From assembly GCA_900765975.1 (NCBI GenBank), contig CAAFTS010000001.1, positions 1 through 17,708 on the forward strand: a stretch of DNA of 17,708 bases. The letters run 5' to 3'. Below the pieces are notes generated by a model, which had not been told where the DNA came from, searched no databases, and saw only the letters and a program-made list of their open reading frames with translations. Position numbers and translations under genes: made by a program. Source of the DNA: Lachnospiraceae bacterium. GTDB taxonomy: Bacteria > Bacillota > Clostridia > Lachnospirales > Lachnospiraceae. Position 1 is the stretch's first letter. Every line of letters starts with the position of its first letter. Positions 1-6,826 of this stretch are shown piece after piece.

Positions 1-86
1 AAACTAAGGAACCGCCTAGTACCGAACGGTATGCTAGGTGGTGTGGGAGGACGGTGAATAAAATAATTATTTACCTCCTACCCGAT
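1..86 (+). mobile_element. Group II intron, 3' end only (domains V and VI)
   Basis: This is the tail of a self-splicing retroelement; the rest lies outside the window. Domain V is seen at about 10-43: an 8-bp lower helix (12-19 with 34-41, one G.U), a two-base bulge at 32-33, a 4-bp upper helix (20-23 with 28-31) and a GAAC tetraloop at 24-27. Domain VI follows: GGG 45-47 pairs with CCC 81-83, AGG 48-50 with CCT 77-79, then GG 53-54 with CC 74-75 and an A/T-rich arm closing on a 5-base loop. A80 is left bulged 7 bases from the 3' end, where the branch-point adenosine belongs, and the end GAT at 84-86 fits the intron 3' consensus AY. The reverse transcriptase gene would lie upstream, off the window. 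The insertion is 4 bp past the hydrogenase stop codon, in opposite orientation to that gene. The exact boundary (86) is inferred. Confidence 0.85.
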
Positions 87-90
87 TTTC

Positions 91-1833
91 TTATTTTCTA
101 GTTGGCATTTCCCAAGCAGTGTGGTCTGTATGTAAGAGCATATGTGCTTTATGGGAAAGAGGTGCTTCCATAAAATCTTCGTATAATTTAAGTACGTCTT
201 TATTTTCATGAGAGAATCTCAGTTCATTGGAGGAATCTAAGAAGTAGAGATTTTTACTTCTCGTAAGCGCCAATTCTTCACTATCATGGATTGGCTGGCC
301 GCCTCCGCCGACACACCCACCGGGACAGGCCATGACTTCTACAAAATCATAGTGAACTTCTCCGCGTTCTATTCGTTCGATTAAGTGACGTGTATTTCCG
401 AGTCCGCTGACGATTGCAGCTTGTACGGTGATATCACCGATAGGTACTTCTGCAGTCATTGTAAATTCATCCTCACGAGTACGGCGGACATTTTTGAAAG
501 CATCTGCATCCGGATTTTTACCTGTAATTAAGAAATAAGCAGATCTAAGTGCAGCTTCCATAACTCCGCCGGTAGCTCCGAAAATTACTCCGGCACCGGA
601 ACCATCCTGCATTAAATCGTCACAAGGAATATCTTGTAAAGTAGAGGGCTCTATATGTGCTGCACGAATCATACGTGTTAATTCTCGGGTTGTGAGTACA
701 ATGTCTACATCATGTCCGGCATATTCTTCATAGAAAAGCTCCATGTTGCGTTCACCTTTTTTTGCAACGCATGGCATGATAGAGACAGTACAGATATTAT
801 TTGGGTCCACTCCAATAGATTTGGCAAAATATGTTTTCATGACAGCACCAAACATCTGCTGTGGAGATTTTGCTGTAGAAAGATGTTTGACCAAATGTGG
901 ATATTGGGACTTGATAAAACGGATCCAGCCAGGACAGCAGGAGGTAAACATAGGACGATCTTTGAGTTCGCCGGAAGTAAACCTTTTGACAAATTCGCTG
1001 CCTTCTTCCATGATTGTTAAATCAGCAGAGAAGGTAGTATCAAATACGTAATCAAATCCCAGTCTTTTTAAGGAATCTGTAATTTTACCCATAGTTGCTT
1101 CTTTACGACTTAATCCCAATGCTTCTCCCCATGCAGTTCGAACAGCAGGAGCAACTTGTACAACAGTTATTTTTTGAGGGTTATCAATTGCTTTCCATAC
1201 TTTGGAAGTATCATCTCGTTCGCGCAATGCTCCGGTTGGGCAATGAGTAATACACTGACCACAAAGAGAGCAATCAGCTTCTTCGATTTTACGATTTTTA
1301 GAAACGTGTACGGTTGTGCGGGAACCGGTACTTTCTACATCCCAGACATTTAAACTTTGAATTTTGTCACAAATCTGAATACAGCGCATACATTTGATAC
1401 ATTTTTTAGAATCACGAATTAATGGAAAGTCTTGGTTCCACGGGGTGAGTTCTAAATTTTGGTGGAATGGAAGGTCGATGATATTTAAATCATTGGCTAG
1501 TTTTTGTAAGGAACAGTTTCCACTTCTAACGCAGGCAACACAGTGACCGTCGTGTTGAGAGAGAATCAGTTCTACAGTGTTTTTCCGGTTCATGCGGACT
1601 CTCGGACTATTTGTATATACAATCATTCCTTCTTCTACGGTATTGTTGCAGGAAGGGATGAGTTTATCTTGTCCTTCTACTTCAACTACACAGACACGAC
1701 ATGCGCCAATTTCGTTGATATCTTTTAAAAAGCACAATCTTGGGATATGGATATCATGTTGTTCTGCTGCATCCATGATTGTTGTGCCGGCTGGTACAGA
1801 AATTTTTTTATTATCGATTGTAAGGTTTACCAT
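91..1833 (-). CDS. hydA: [FeFe] hydrogenase, NADH dehydrogenase-G-like/HydA type (group A2-like)
   Basis: Catalytic [FeFe] hydrogenase of 580 aa, reversibly interconverting H+ and H2 in the cytoplasm (no signal peptide seen). Domains in order: an N-terminal [2Fe-2S] ferredoxin fold with Cys34, 45, 48 and 62; a His-Cys3 [4Fe-4S] site with His94, Cys98, 101 and 107; a two-cluster ferredoxin domain with Cys145/148/151/155 and Cys188/191/194/198; then the H-cluster domain. The three H-cluster signatures are intact: TSCCPGW (297-303), MPCVAKK (353-359) and ACPGGCVGGGGQP (502-514), giving ligands Cys300, 355, 503 and 507. The order matches the M3 clostridial enzymes. The start has an AAAGGAGG site and overlaps the end of the upstream flavoprotein gene by 7 bp, so the two are translationally coupled. 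With a GltD-like partner instead of HydB/HydC it best fits the 'glutamate synthase-linked' A2 group. No terminator is visible before the intron at 86. Confidence 0.95.
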   Translation of the reverse strand: MVNLTIDNKKISVPAGTTIMDAAEQHDIHIPRLCFLKDINEIGACRVCVVEVEGQDKLIPSCNNTVEEGMIVYTNSPRVRMNRKNTVELILSQHDGHCVACVRSGNCSLQKLANDLNIIDLPFHQNLELTPWNQDFPLIRDSKKCIKCMRCIQICDKIQSLNVWDVESTGSRTTVHVSKNRKIEEADCSLCGQCITHCPTGALRERDDTSKVWKAIDNPQKITVVQVAPAVRTAWGEALGLSRKEATMGKITDSLKRLGFDYVFDTTFSADLTIMEEGSEFVKRFTSGELKDRPMFTSCCPGWIRFIKSQYPHLVKHLSTAKSPQQMFGAVMKTYFAKSIGVDPNNICTVSIMPCVAKKGERNMELFYEEYAGHDVDIVLTTRELTRMIRAAHIEPSTLQDIPCDDLMQDGSGAGVIFGATGGVMEAALRSAYFLITGKNPDADAFKNVRRTREDEFTMTAEVPIGDITVQAAIVSGLGNTRHLIERIERGEVHYDFVEVMACPGGCVGGGGQPIHDSEELALTRSKNLYFLDSSNELRFSHENKDVLKLYEDFMEAPLSHKAHMLLHTDHTAWEMPTRK

Positions 1834-3659
1834 AATCTGTTTCGCCCTCCTTTAAAAACGCCGAATCCGAAATGATCACAGCGCAGGCAGCGGTTTGCTT
1901 CCTGATGAGCTTCTTGTTCGGTCATACAATTTTCAACACCGTCAAAGTCATGGATTCGTTCGCAGACTTCACGTTCGGTCATATTTACTCTTCCACAAGG
2001 GGTGCGATCAGCCATCCGAGGTTCCGGAATTTCCACATCGCAGGAAATGATATGGTGATATCCAAGATATTCATCTACATTTGCCGCCATTACTTTAGCT
2101 GCGGCAATCGCCCGGATTACAGTGGCAGGACCCGTTGCGCAGTCACCGCCGGCAAAGATTCCCGGGAGGTCTGTGAAACCGCCGTTTTTTTCTGACATAA
2201 TCCGTCCGCGTAGAACAGGAATACCGGCTTCTGCAAAATGGTTGGATTCGATATCCTGGCCAATGGCAACAACAAGAGTTGTGCAGGGGATAAAGAGATC
2301 TTCTTCACCGGATGGGCGTATACTGGTTCGTCCGTCTTTGATTTTGCTGACCATCTGCGGGGTGACATAAATTCCCTTTACGCGACCATTATCATCCAGT
2401 TCAATTTTAGAGGGGGCTTTTAAAACCTGCACTTCGACACCTTCTGCAATAGCACCTTCTATTTCATCGGGAAGTGCAGTCATATCTGCAACTCTGCGTC
2501 GATATACGATACTTACTTTTTTTGCATTTAGGCGAACCGCAGTACGTACAGCATCCATGGCTACATTTCCGCCGCCAATAATTGCTACATCTTGTCCGGT
2601 GAGATCAGGCGCGTTTCCATGTCCAACATCACGTAGAAAATGTACTGCAGACAGGACTCCTTCCGCACGTTCATTTTCCAATCCGAGTCTTTTGGCAGTG
2701 CTGGCACCAATGGAAACCAGAACAGCATCATATTCCTCGCGAAGTTGTTGGAGAGAAAGGTCTACACCAATTTGTTGTCCATATTTTACTTCCACGCCGG
2801 TTTCTAAGATGGCCTGAATGTCATCGTCCAGACGTTCTTTTGGAAGACGATAATTTGGGATTCCATAACGCAGCATGCCTCCCAACTGTGGCAGCATTTC
2901 ATAGACTGTTACTTGATGTCCCATTAATTGCAAATAATAGGCACTGCTCAGTCCACTTGGACCTCCGCCTACAACAGCCACACGTTTTCCTGTTGATGGC
3001 GCGCATTTTGGTGGTGGAACTTTTCCGGCAAAATCAGCTGCTACTCGTTTTAATCCACGAATATTTATTTTATCATCGACCATATTTCGGCGGCATCTTG
3101 CCTCACAAGGATGTTCGCAGATGAAACCGCAAGTAGTTGGAAAAGGATTATCTTTTCGAATAAGCCGAATGGCATCGGCATAGCGACCTTCTCCAACCAA
3201 GGCAATATAACCTGGAATATCGACTTCGGCAGGACAGAGTGATACGCAGGGAACCGGCTGATGATAAGTGCAAGTACAGCGTCCCTGCCGGATGTGCTCT
3301 TCGTAATCTTCTCGATATCCGATAAGACCTTTATACACCATATGTGCGGCTTCATATCCGATGGCGCAGTCGGCAGAATCCATAATGGAAAGCGCCAACT
3401 CTTCCATGGTATCTAAAGTGTCTAAAGTTGCCTTTCCATCTAGTACGTCTGTGATGAATTGACTTAATTGTCCCAGCCCGATACGACAGGGAACACATTT
3501 ACCACAGGTTTGTGCGTGGCACATTTCTAGAAAAGCTCTGGATAAGTCGACCGGACAAAGTCCTGGAGGGCTAGATTCAATTCTGCGTTCCAGATCTTTG
3601 TACAAGCCCTCTACAACAAGCTGAGCTTTGGTAGGGGTGGCTAATTCAAGTCTGCTCAT
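1827..3659 (-). CDS. NuoF-type Fe-S domain fused to GltD-like NAD(P)H flavin oxidoreductase (hydrogenase partner)
   Basis: A 610-aa flavoprotein that probably carries electrons between NAD(P)H and the adjacent hydrogenase. Residues about 30-125 resemble the C-terminal Fe-S domain of NuoF/HydB, with CGKCVPCRIG giving Cys52, 55 and 58 plus Cys98. A GltD/DPD-type Fe-S region follows, with Cys138, 142, 177, 181, 185 and 189. Next come an FAD dinucleotide motif GGGPSGLSSA (231-240) and a second NAD(P) motif GGGNVAMDA (362-370) followed by YRRR (386-389). A CLRC pair (591-594) lies near the C terminus. GltD alone is about 450-490 aa, so the N-terminal Fe-S module is an addition. The NuoF FMN/NADH-binding part is absent. 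An AAAAGGAG site precedes the ATG. NADP versus NAD preference cannot be decided by eye. It is often annotated as a glutamate synthase small subunit, but no gltB is present, so that name would mislead. Confidence 0.88.
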   Translation of the reverse strand: MSRLELATPTKAQLVVEGLYKDLERRIESSPPGLCPVDLSRAFLEMCHAQTCGKCVPCRIGLGQLSQFITDVLDGKATLDTLDTMEELALSIMDSADCAIGYEAAHMVYKGLIGYREDYEEHIRQGRCTCTYHQPVPCVSLCPAEVDIPGYIALVGEGRYADAIRLIRKDNPFPTTCGFICEHPCEARCRRNMVDDKINIRGLKRVAADFAGKVPPPKCAPSTGKRVAVVGGGPSGLSSAYYLQLMGHQVTVYEMLPQLGGMLRYGIPNYRLPKERLDDDIQAILETGVEVKYGQQIGVDLSLQQLREEYDAVLVSIGASTAKRLGLENERAEGVLSAVHFLRDVGHGNAPDLTGQDVAIIGGGNVAMDAVRTAVRLNAKKVSIVYRRRVADMTALPDEIEGAIAEGVEVQVLKAPSKIELDDNGRVKGIYVTPQMVSKIKDGRTSIRPSGEEDLFIPCTTLVVAIGQDIESNHFAEAGIPVLRGRIMSEKNGGFTDLPGIFAGGDCATGPATVIRAIAAAKVMAANVDEYLGYHHIISCDVEIPEPRMADRTPCGRVNMTEREVCERIHDFDGVENCMTEQEAHQEANRCLRCDHFGFGVFKGGRNRLW

Positions 3660-3728
3660 AATCTTCGTTCTCCTTTTAAATAAAGTGTATACGGAATGTG
3701 TTGATAATTCCTATGAAAGTAAAAAACA

Positions 3729-3757
3729 ATTATGTGTAAATTGTAACAGATGCACAA
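3729..3757 (-). promoter_or_regulatory. Candidate promoter of the hydrogenase operon
   Basis: Read on the - strand, TTGTGC (3752-3757) and CATAAT (3729-3734) are spaced by 17 bp, about 70 bp ahead of the flavoprotein start. The -10 is a 5/6 match but the -35 is only 3/6. Other weak pairs exist in this A/T-rich divergent region, so this is one candidate among several. Confidence 0.3.
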
Positions 3758-3795
3758 AAAAAAGCAAGAATAGTTATTTTTTAGACAAACAGATG

Positions 3796-3824
3796 TGGAG
3801 ATTCTGTTAGGAATATATTATAAT
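3796..3824 (+). promoter_or_regulatory. Candidate promoter of the Na+/Ca2+ exchanger gene
   Basis: A perfect TATAAT (3819-3824) lies 34 bp before the ATG at 3858. TGGAGA (3796-3801, 4/6 to TTGACA) is 17 bp upstream of it. The strong -10 and the position between divergent genes support it; the -35 is weak. Confidence 0.5.
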
Positions 3825-3857
3825 GAAGAAAAATTATAGAGAAAATGAGGGAAAAAT

Positions 3858-4772
3858 ATGATGTATATTCTTTTATTACTTGGATTTATTTTGTTGATTA
3901 AAGGTGCAGATTATTTTGTGGAGGCCAGTTCTTCTGTTGCAAAATCGCTACGTGTGCCAAGCATTATCATTGGATTGACAATTGTTGCATTTGGAACGAG
4001 CGCACCAGAACTGGCGGTTAGTGTAACAGCCGCAATGGAAGGAAATAATGACATAGCAGTAGGGAATGTATTGGGGTCTAATTTATTTAATTTATTAGTG
4101 GTTTTGGGTGCGTGTGGAGTGATTTTGCCGATTAAAGTGAAACTGCGGTGGGATTATTTTGCAACTTTGATCGTTTCAATTGTGTTATTGGGGTTGATTG
4201 CATTTGATTTAAAACTGGGGCGTGCAGATGGAATTCTTTTGCTTGGATTGTTTCTTGCTTTTTTAGGACTGACCATTCGAGATGCATTGGTGAATCGGAT
4301 ACAAGGAACAGAAGAATTTGAAGTGCTGTCTCCGGTTCGGTGTATCATTTATATAATAGGGGGACTTGCGGCCATTATATTTGGTGGAGAACTGGTGGTG
4401 GATAATGCAAGTAAGATAGCCACTTCTTTTGGGTTAAGTCAGAATTTGATTGGTTTGACAATTGTTGCGTTAGGAACGTCTTTGCCAGAACTTGTAACAT
4501 CTGTTGTTGCCTCAAAAAAAGGAGAAAATGGACTTGCAATTGGTAATGTAATTGGCTCAAATCTGTTTAATATACTAATGGTACTGGCTTTGTCTGCAAC
4601 GATTTCTCCGATTACAATCAACCCCTTATCTGTGCAGGACGCAGTTATCTTAATTTTGTCCACAGTTATTACTTTGATTTTGTGTCGCAGAAAGAATGAA
4701 ATCAGTCGTTTGGACGGTGCATTGATGATTGGGATGTATGTGGCTTATATGGCATTTATTATTTTAAGATAA
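3858..4772 (+). CDS. Calcium/sodium antiporter, CaCA family (YrbG/CaxA-like)
   Basis: Integral membrane cation exchanger of 304 aa, the usual size for bacterial YrbG-like members, which typically exchange Na+ (or H+) for Ca2+. It has the two inverted alpha repeats of the family. Repeat 1 has GTSAPE (46-51) and GNVLGSNLFN (69-78). Repeat 2 has GTSLPE (206-211) followed by GNVIGSNLFN. The acidic residues Glu51 and Glu211 are the expected ion ligands. About ten hydrophobic segments run through the protein, with a short charged loop near the middle between the two halves. A GAGGG ribosome site (3847-3851) stands 6 bp before the first of two adjacent ATGs. The gene stands alone and converges with the ABC permease gene, with only 4 bp between the stop codons. 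The transported ion is inferred from the family. Confidence 0.92.
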   Translation: MMYILLLLGFILLIKGADYFVEASSSVAKSLRVPSIIIGLTIVAFGTSAPELAVSVTAAMEGNNDIAVGNVLGSNLFNLLVVLGACGVILPIKVKLRWDYFATLIVSIVLLGLIAFDLKLGRADGILLLGLFLAFLGLTIRDALVNRIQGTEEFEVLSPVRCIIYIIGGLAAIIFGGELVVDNASKIATSFGLSQNLIGLTIVALGTSLPELVTSVVASKKGENGLAIGNVIGSNLFNILMVLALSATISPITINPLSVQDAVILILSTVITLILCRRKNEISRLDGALMIGMYVAYMAFIILR

Positions 4773-4776
4773 AGAA

Positions 4777-5574
4777 TTAATACTTTTTCAGATACCATTT
4801 TTCAATTAGATTAATCAGCGCATATAAGCACATTGCCATCATACACAATAAGACGATTGACATGAGAAGCCAATCCATCTTGAAGACCTGACTGGAATAG
4901 ATAATCAAGTATCCCAGTCCGCTGCGTGCGGCAAGGAATTCTCCGATGATTACGCCTACCAGACATAGACCAATATTTACTTTCATATTACTAATGATTG
5001 CAGGAACTGAACTGGGGAGAACTACTTTTGTGAGAGCGTGCCAGCGATTGCCATGCAAAGTATAAATGAGTTTGATTTTTTCTTTGTCTACATTTATAAA
5101 ACTGGTATATAGATTTAAGATACTTCCAAAGATGGCAACGGACATTCCGGCAACGATAATTGTTGTTGTGGTAGCACCGAGACATACGATTAATAAAGGG
5201 GCAAGCGCTGATTTTGGAAGACTGTTTAATACGACCAAGTAGGGATCCAGAATTTCGGATAGTTTTTTGCTGCACCAGAGCAGAACTGCGGTGATGATAC
5301 TGAAAATTGTTACAAGTAAAAAACTTACGATGGTTTCGTAAAGTGTTGTCCAGAGGTGGAGAAAAATCGTACGGTCTTTTACCATCGTCCAAAAACAGAG
5401 GGCAATTTTTGAGGGACTGCTGAAAATAAAAGAATCGATGATTCCGGTGTAGGTGGTGAATTCCCAGAGAATTAGAAAACTTAGTAGGATGGCGATTCTG
5501 GAAACGTGTACGATTCTCAGGTGTTTTTTGTGCTGGTTCAGAAAGTTCTGCTGTCCTTTGGAAATTTTATTCAT
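4777..5574 (-). CDS. ABC transporter permease, SsuC/TauC/ThiX-like
   Basis: Membrane subunit of an importer, 265 aa, with about six hydrophobic segments typical of the binding-protein-dependent permease (BPD_transp_1) fold. The EAA-type coupling loop is visible at about residues 165-192: an acidic start, a central Gly in LHGNRWHAL, and a closing LP before SVPAI. It resembles permeases for nitrate, sulfonate, taurine or thiamine precursors. Its ATG lies inside the end of the ATPase gene (8-bp overlap, ATGAATAA), and an AAGGAG sequence within that gene sits about 11 bp before it, so translation is coupled. No terminator is visible in the 4 bp before the converging exchanger gene. The substrate is unknown; no binding-protein gene is adjacent. 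Confidence 0.9.
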   Translation of the reverse strand: MNKISKGQQNFLNQHKKHLRIVHVSRIAILLSFLILWEFTTYTGIIDSFIFSSPSKIALCFWTMVKDRTIFLHLWTTLYETIVSFLLVTIFSIITAVLLWCSKKLSEILDPYLVVLNSLPKSALAPLLIVCLGATTTTIIVAGMSVAIFGSILNLYTSFINVDKEKIKLIYTLHGNRWHALTKVVLPSSVPAIISNMKVNIGLCLVGVIIGEFLAARSGLGYLIIYSSQVFKMDWLLMSIVLLCMMAMCLYALINLIEKWYLKKY

Positions 5575-6334
5575 TTTGATTCAGCTCCTTCCAGATTTGA
5601 TTAAAATAAGTCTTGAATTCCGGGGCATTACGACGGTGCATTGGAGTGTCTTCTTCCAGATCGAAGGTGATTGGCAGAATTGTTTTGATGGAAGCTGGAC
5701 GTGATGAGAGAATAATCACGCGGTCTGCAAGGCTGACAGCTTCGGATAAATCATGGGTGACCAAAAGAGCTGTCTTCTGAGCGGAGCGTAATATTTGACC
5801 GATATCATCGCCAACGGTCAAACGTGTCTGATAATCCAGAGCAGAGAAAGGTTCGTCAAGCAGAAGGATATCTGGCTCTAAAACCAGTGTGCGGATCAAA
5901 GCTGCACGCTGACGCATTCCGCCGGAGAGTTCGGAAGGCTTTGCATCAGAAAATTGTTTAAGACCATAGGTGTCCAAAAGCTCTTTGGCTTTTTCTCGAG
6001 AACGGGCGGACAGCATATGCTGGATTTCAAGGCCAAGCAGGACATTGTGGTAAATGGTACGCCATTCAAATAAATGGTCATGTTGCAGCATATAACCAAT
6101 ATTAGTAGTACTGTCTTGTAATGGTTTTCCGTTTATTTTAATAAATCCTTTTTCAGATAGGAGCAGACCTGAAATAATAGAGAGTAAGGTCGATTTTCCG
6201 CAACCGGAGGGACCTACAATCGCAACAAATTCGCCGGGGGAAATTGAAAAAGAAATATTGGTTAGAGCAGAAGTTTCTCCGTCCAGAGTGTGATATGCAT
6301 AATCGATATTTTTTAGCTCCAGTATAGGTTCCAT
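5567..6334 (-). CDS. ABC transporter ATP-binding protein, SsuB/TauB/ThiZ-like
   Basis: Cytoplasmic ATPase of 255 aa that would power the permease encoded just downstream. All nucleotide-binding motifs are intact: Walker A GPSGCGKST (41-49), Q-loop Gln84, signature LSGGMRQRA (136-144), Walker B ILLLDEP (156-162) with catalytic Glu161, D-loop SALD and H-loop His194. The motif set and length match the nitrate/sulfonate/taurine ATPase group. An AAAGGAG site lies 7 bp before the ATG. It is the first gene of a two-gene operon. A TATATA sequence lies about 40 bp upstream on the - strand but has no convincing -35 partner, so no promoter is called. The riboswitch in the same intergenic space is on the opposite strand and does not belong to this operon. 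Confidence 0.93.
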   Translation of the reverse strand: MEPILELKNIDYAYHTLDGETSALTNISFSISPGEFVAIVGPSGCGKSTLLSIISGLLLSEKGFIKINGKPLQDSTTNIGYMLQHDHLFEWRTIYHNVLLGLEIQHMLSARSREKAKELLDTYGLKQFSDAKPSELSGGMRQRAALIRTLVLEPDILLLDEPFSALDYQTRLTVGDDIGQILRSAQKTALLVTHDLSEAVSLADRVIILSSRPASIKTILPITFDLEEDTPMHRRNAPEFKTYFNQIWKELNQNE

Positions 6335-6411
6335 ATGGGCACTCCTTTCAGTTTTGAGTGTATTTTTCTATATAGTCAGTGTATGGAAAGATTAGAAATT
6401 GGTGAACGATA

Positions 6412-6440
6412 TTGACAAGACAGAAGAAAAGTGATACAAA
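6412..6440 (+). promoter_or_regulatory. Promoter of the lysine-riboswitch transcript
   Basis: A perfect -35 TTGACA (6412-6417) is followed by a 17-bp spacer and TACAAA (6435-6440, 4/6 to TATAAT). Transcription would start near 6447, about 40 bases before the riboswitch aptamer. Directly at that start is an inverted repeat, TAACTG (6451-6456) with CAGTTA (6469-6474), which would form a 5'-terminal hairpin on the RNA. Confidence 0.6.
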
Positions 6441-6487
6441 TGAATAAGTATAACTGTGTCAGAGATTGCAGTTACACGAATATGGAA

Positions 6488-6650
6488 CTAGATAGAGGCG
6501 CGGGCTTCATCAGTATCACATCGCTTTAGGCCGGAACAGGTGATTTGAGAAAGGGGAGACTGCCGAAGAAGTCGGATGCATCCGGGGCAGAAGATTTCTG
6601 GGGCGTAGCAGAATATGCTGCGGACTGTCACATCAGTGGAGTGCTATCAG
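6488..6650 (+). ncRNA. Lysine riboswitch (L-box) aptamer
   Basis: The conserved L-box blocks occur in the right order. AGAGGCGCG (6494-6502) and ATCAGTAT come first, then GAGAAAGGGGAGACTGCCGAAG (about 6547-6567), then CTGGGGCG, and finally GGACTGTCAC (6622-6631). The closing helix P1 is visible: GATAG (6491-6495) pairs with CTATC (6644-6648). An internal hairpin arm is seen at AGCAGAATATGCT (6607-6619). The family binds free L-lysine and usually turns expression off. It is followed by an intrinsic terminator and then the NhaC-family transporter gene, the expected arrangement for feedback control of lysine uptake. An open frame starting with TTG at 6545 runs through the aptamer into the transporter gene, but it is not coding here. 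Confidence 0.93.
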
Positions 6651-6681
6651 AAGATTTTGAGTATATATCGAAAGAGATTTT

Positions 6682-6722
6682 AAGTCATGAGCGCGCCAAC
6701 AGTGAAGTTCATGGCTTTTTTT
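6682..6722 (+). terminator. Intrinsic terminator, expression platform of the lysine riboswitch
   Basis: AAGTCATGA (6682-6690) pairs with TCATGGCTT (6709-6717), giving a 9-bp stem with one T.G pair. Seven consecutive Ts (6716-6722) follow. It lies 32 bases after the aptamer and about 100 bases before the transporter start, so it should act when lysine is bound. The competing antiterminator helix was not resolved. Confidence 0.75.
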
Positions 6723-6826
6723 ATGTTAGCATACGAACAGTTGACTATAGCAGGCAGATAGTTCCGAAAAACAGAAGAATCTCAAGAGGTTTTTCAGGAA
6801 AATTTTTTACAAAAGGAGAAGATGGA

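Noticed and set aside
1827..3659. Glutamate synthase small subunit (gltD)
   Set aside because: The N-terminal NuoF-type Fe-S module, the hydrogenase neighbour and the absence of gltB argue for a hydrogenase-linked oxidoreductase.
3628..3810. A 60-residue open frame across the divergent hydrogenase/exchanger intergenic region
   Set aside because: It starts inside the flavoprotein gene on the opposite strand, has no ribosome site and covers the promoter region.
6335..6500. A riboswitch (such as TPP) for the ABC transporter operon on the - strand
   Set aside because: No conserved thiamine or other riboswitch blocks are readable on that strand, and the space is mostly used by the + strand promoter and L-box leader.
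6755..6798. A second terminator before the NhaC gene: GAAAAAC and GTTTTTC can pair
   Set aside because: The stem has little G+C and the loop is long, with no U tract directly after it, so it is unlikely to stop transcription.
6545..6826. An N-terminal extension of the NhaC-family gene starting with TTG at 6545
   Set aside because: The stretch lies within the lysine riboswitch and its terminator, the translated sequence looks unlike protein, and a good ribosome site precedes the ATG at 6827.
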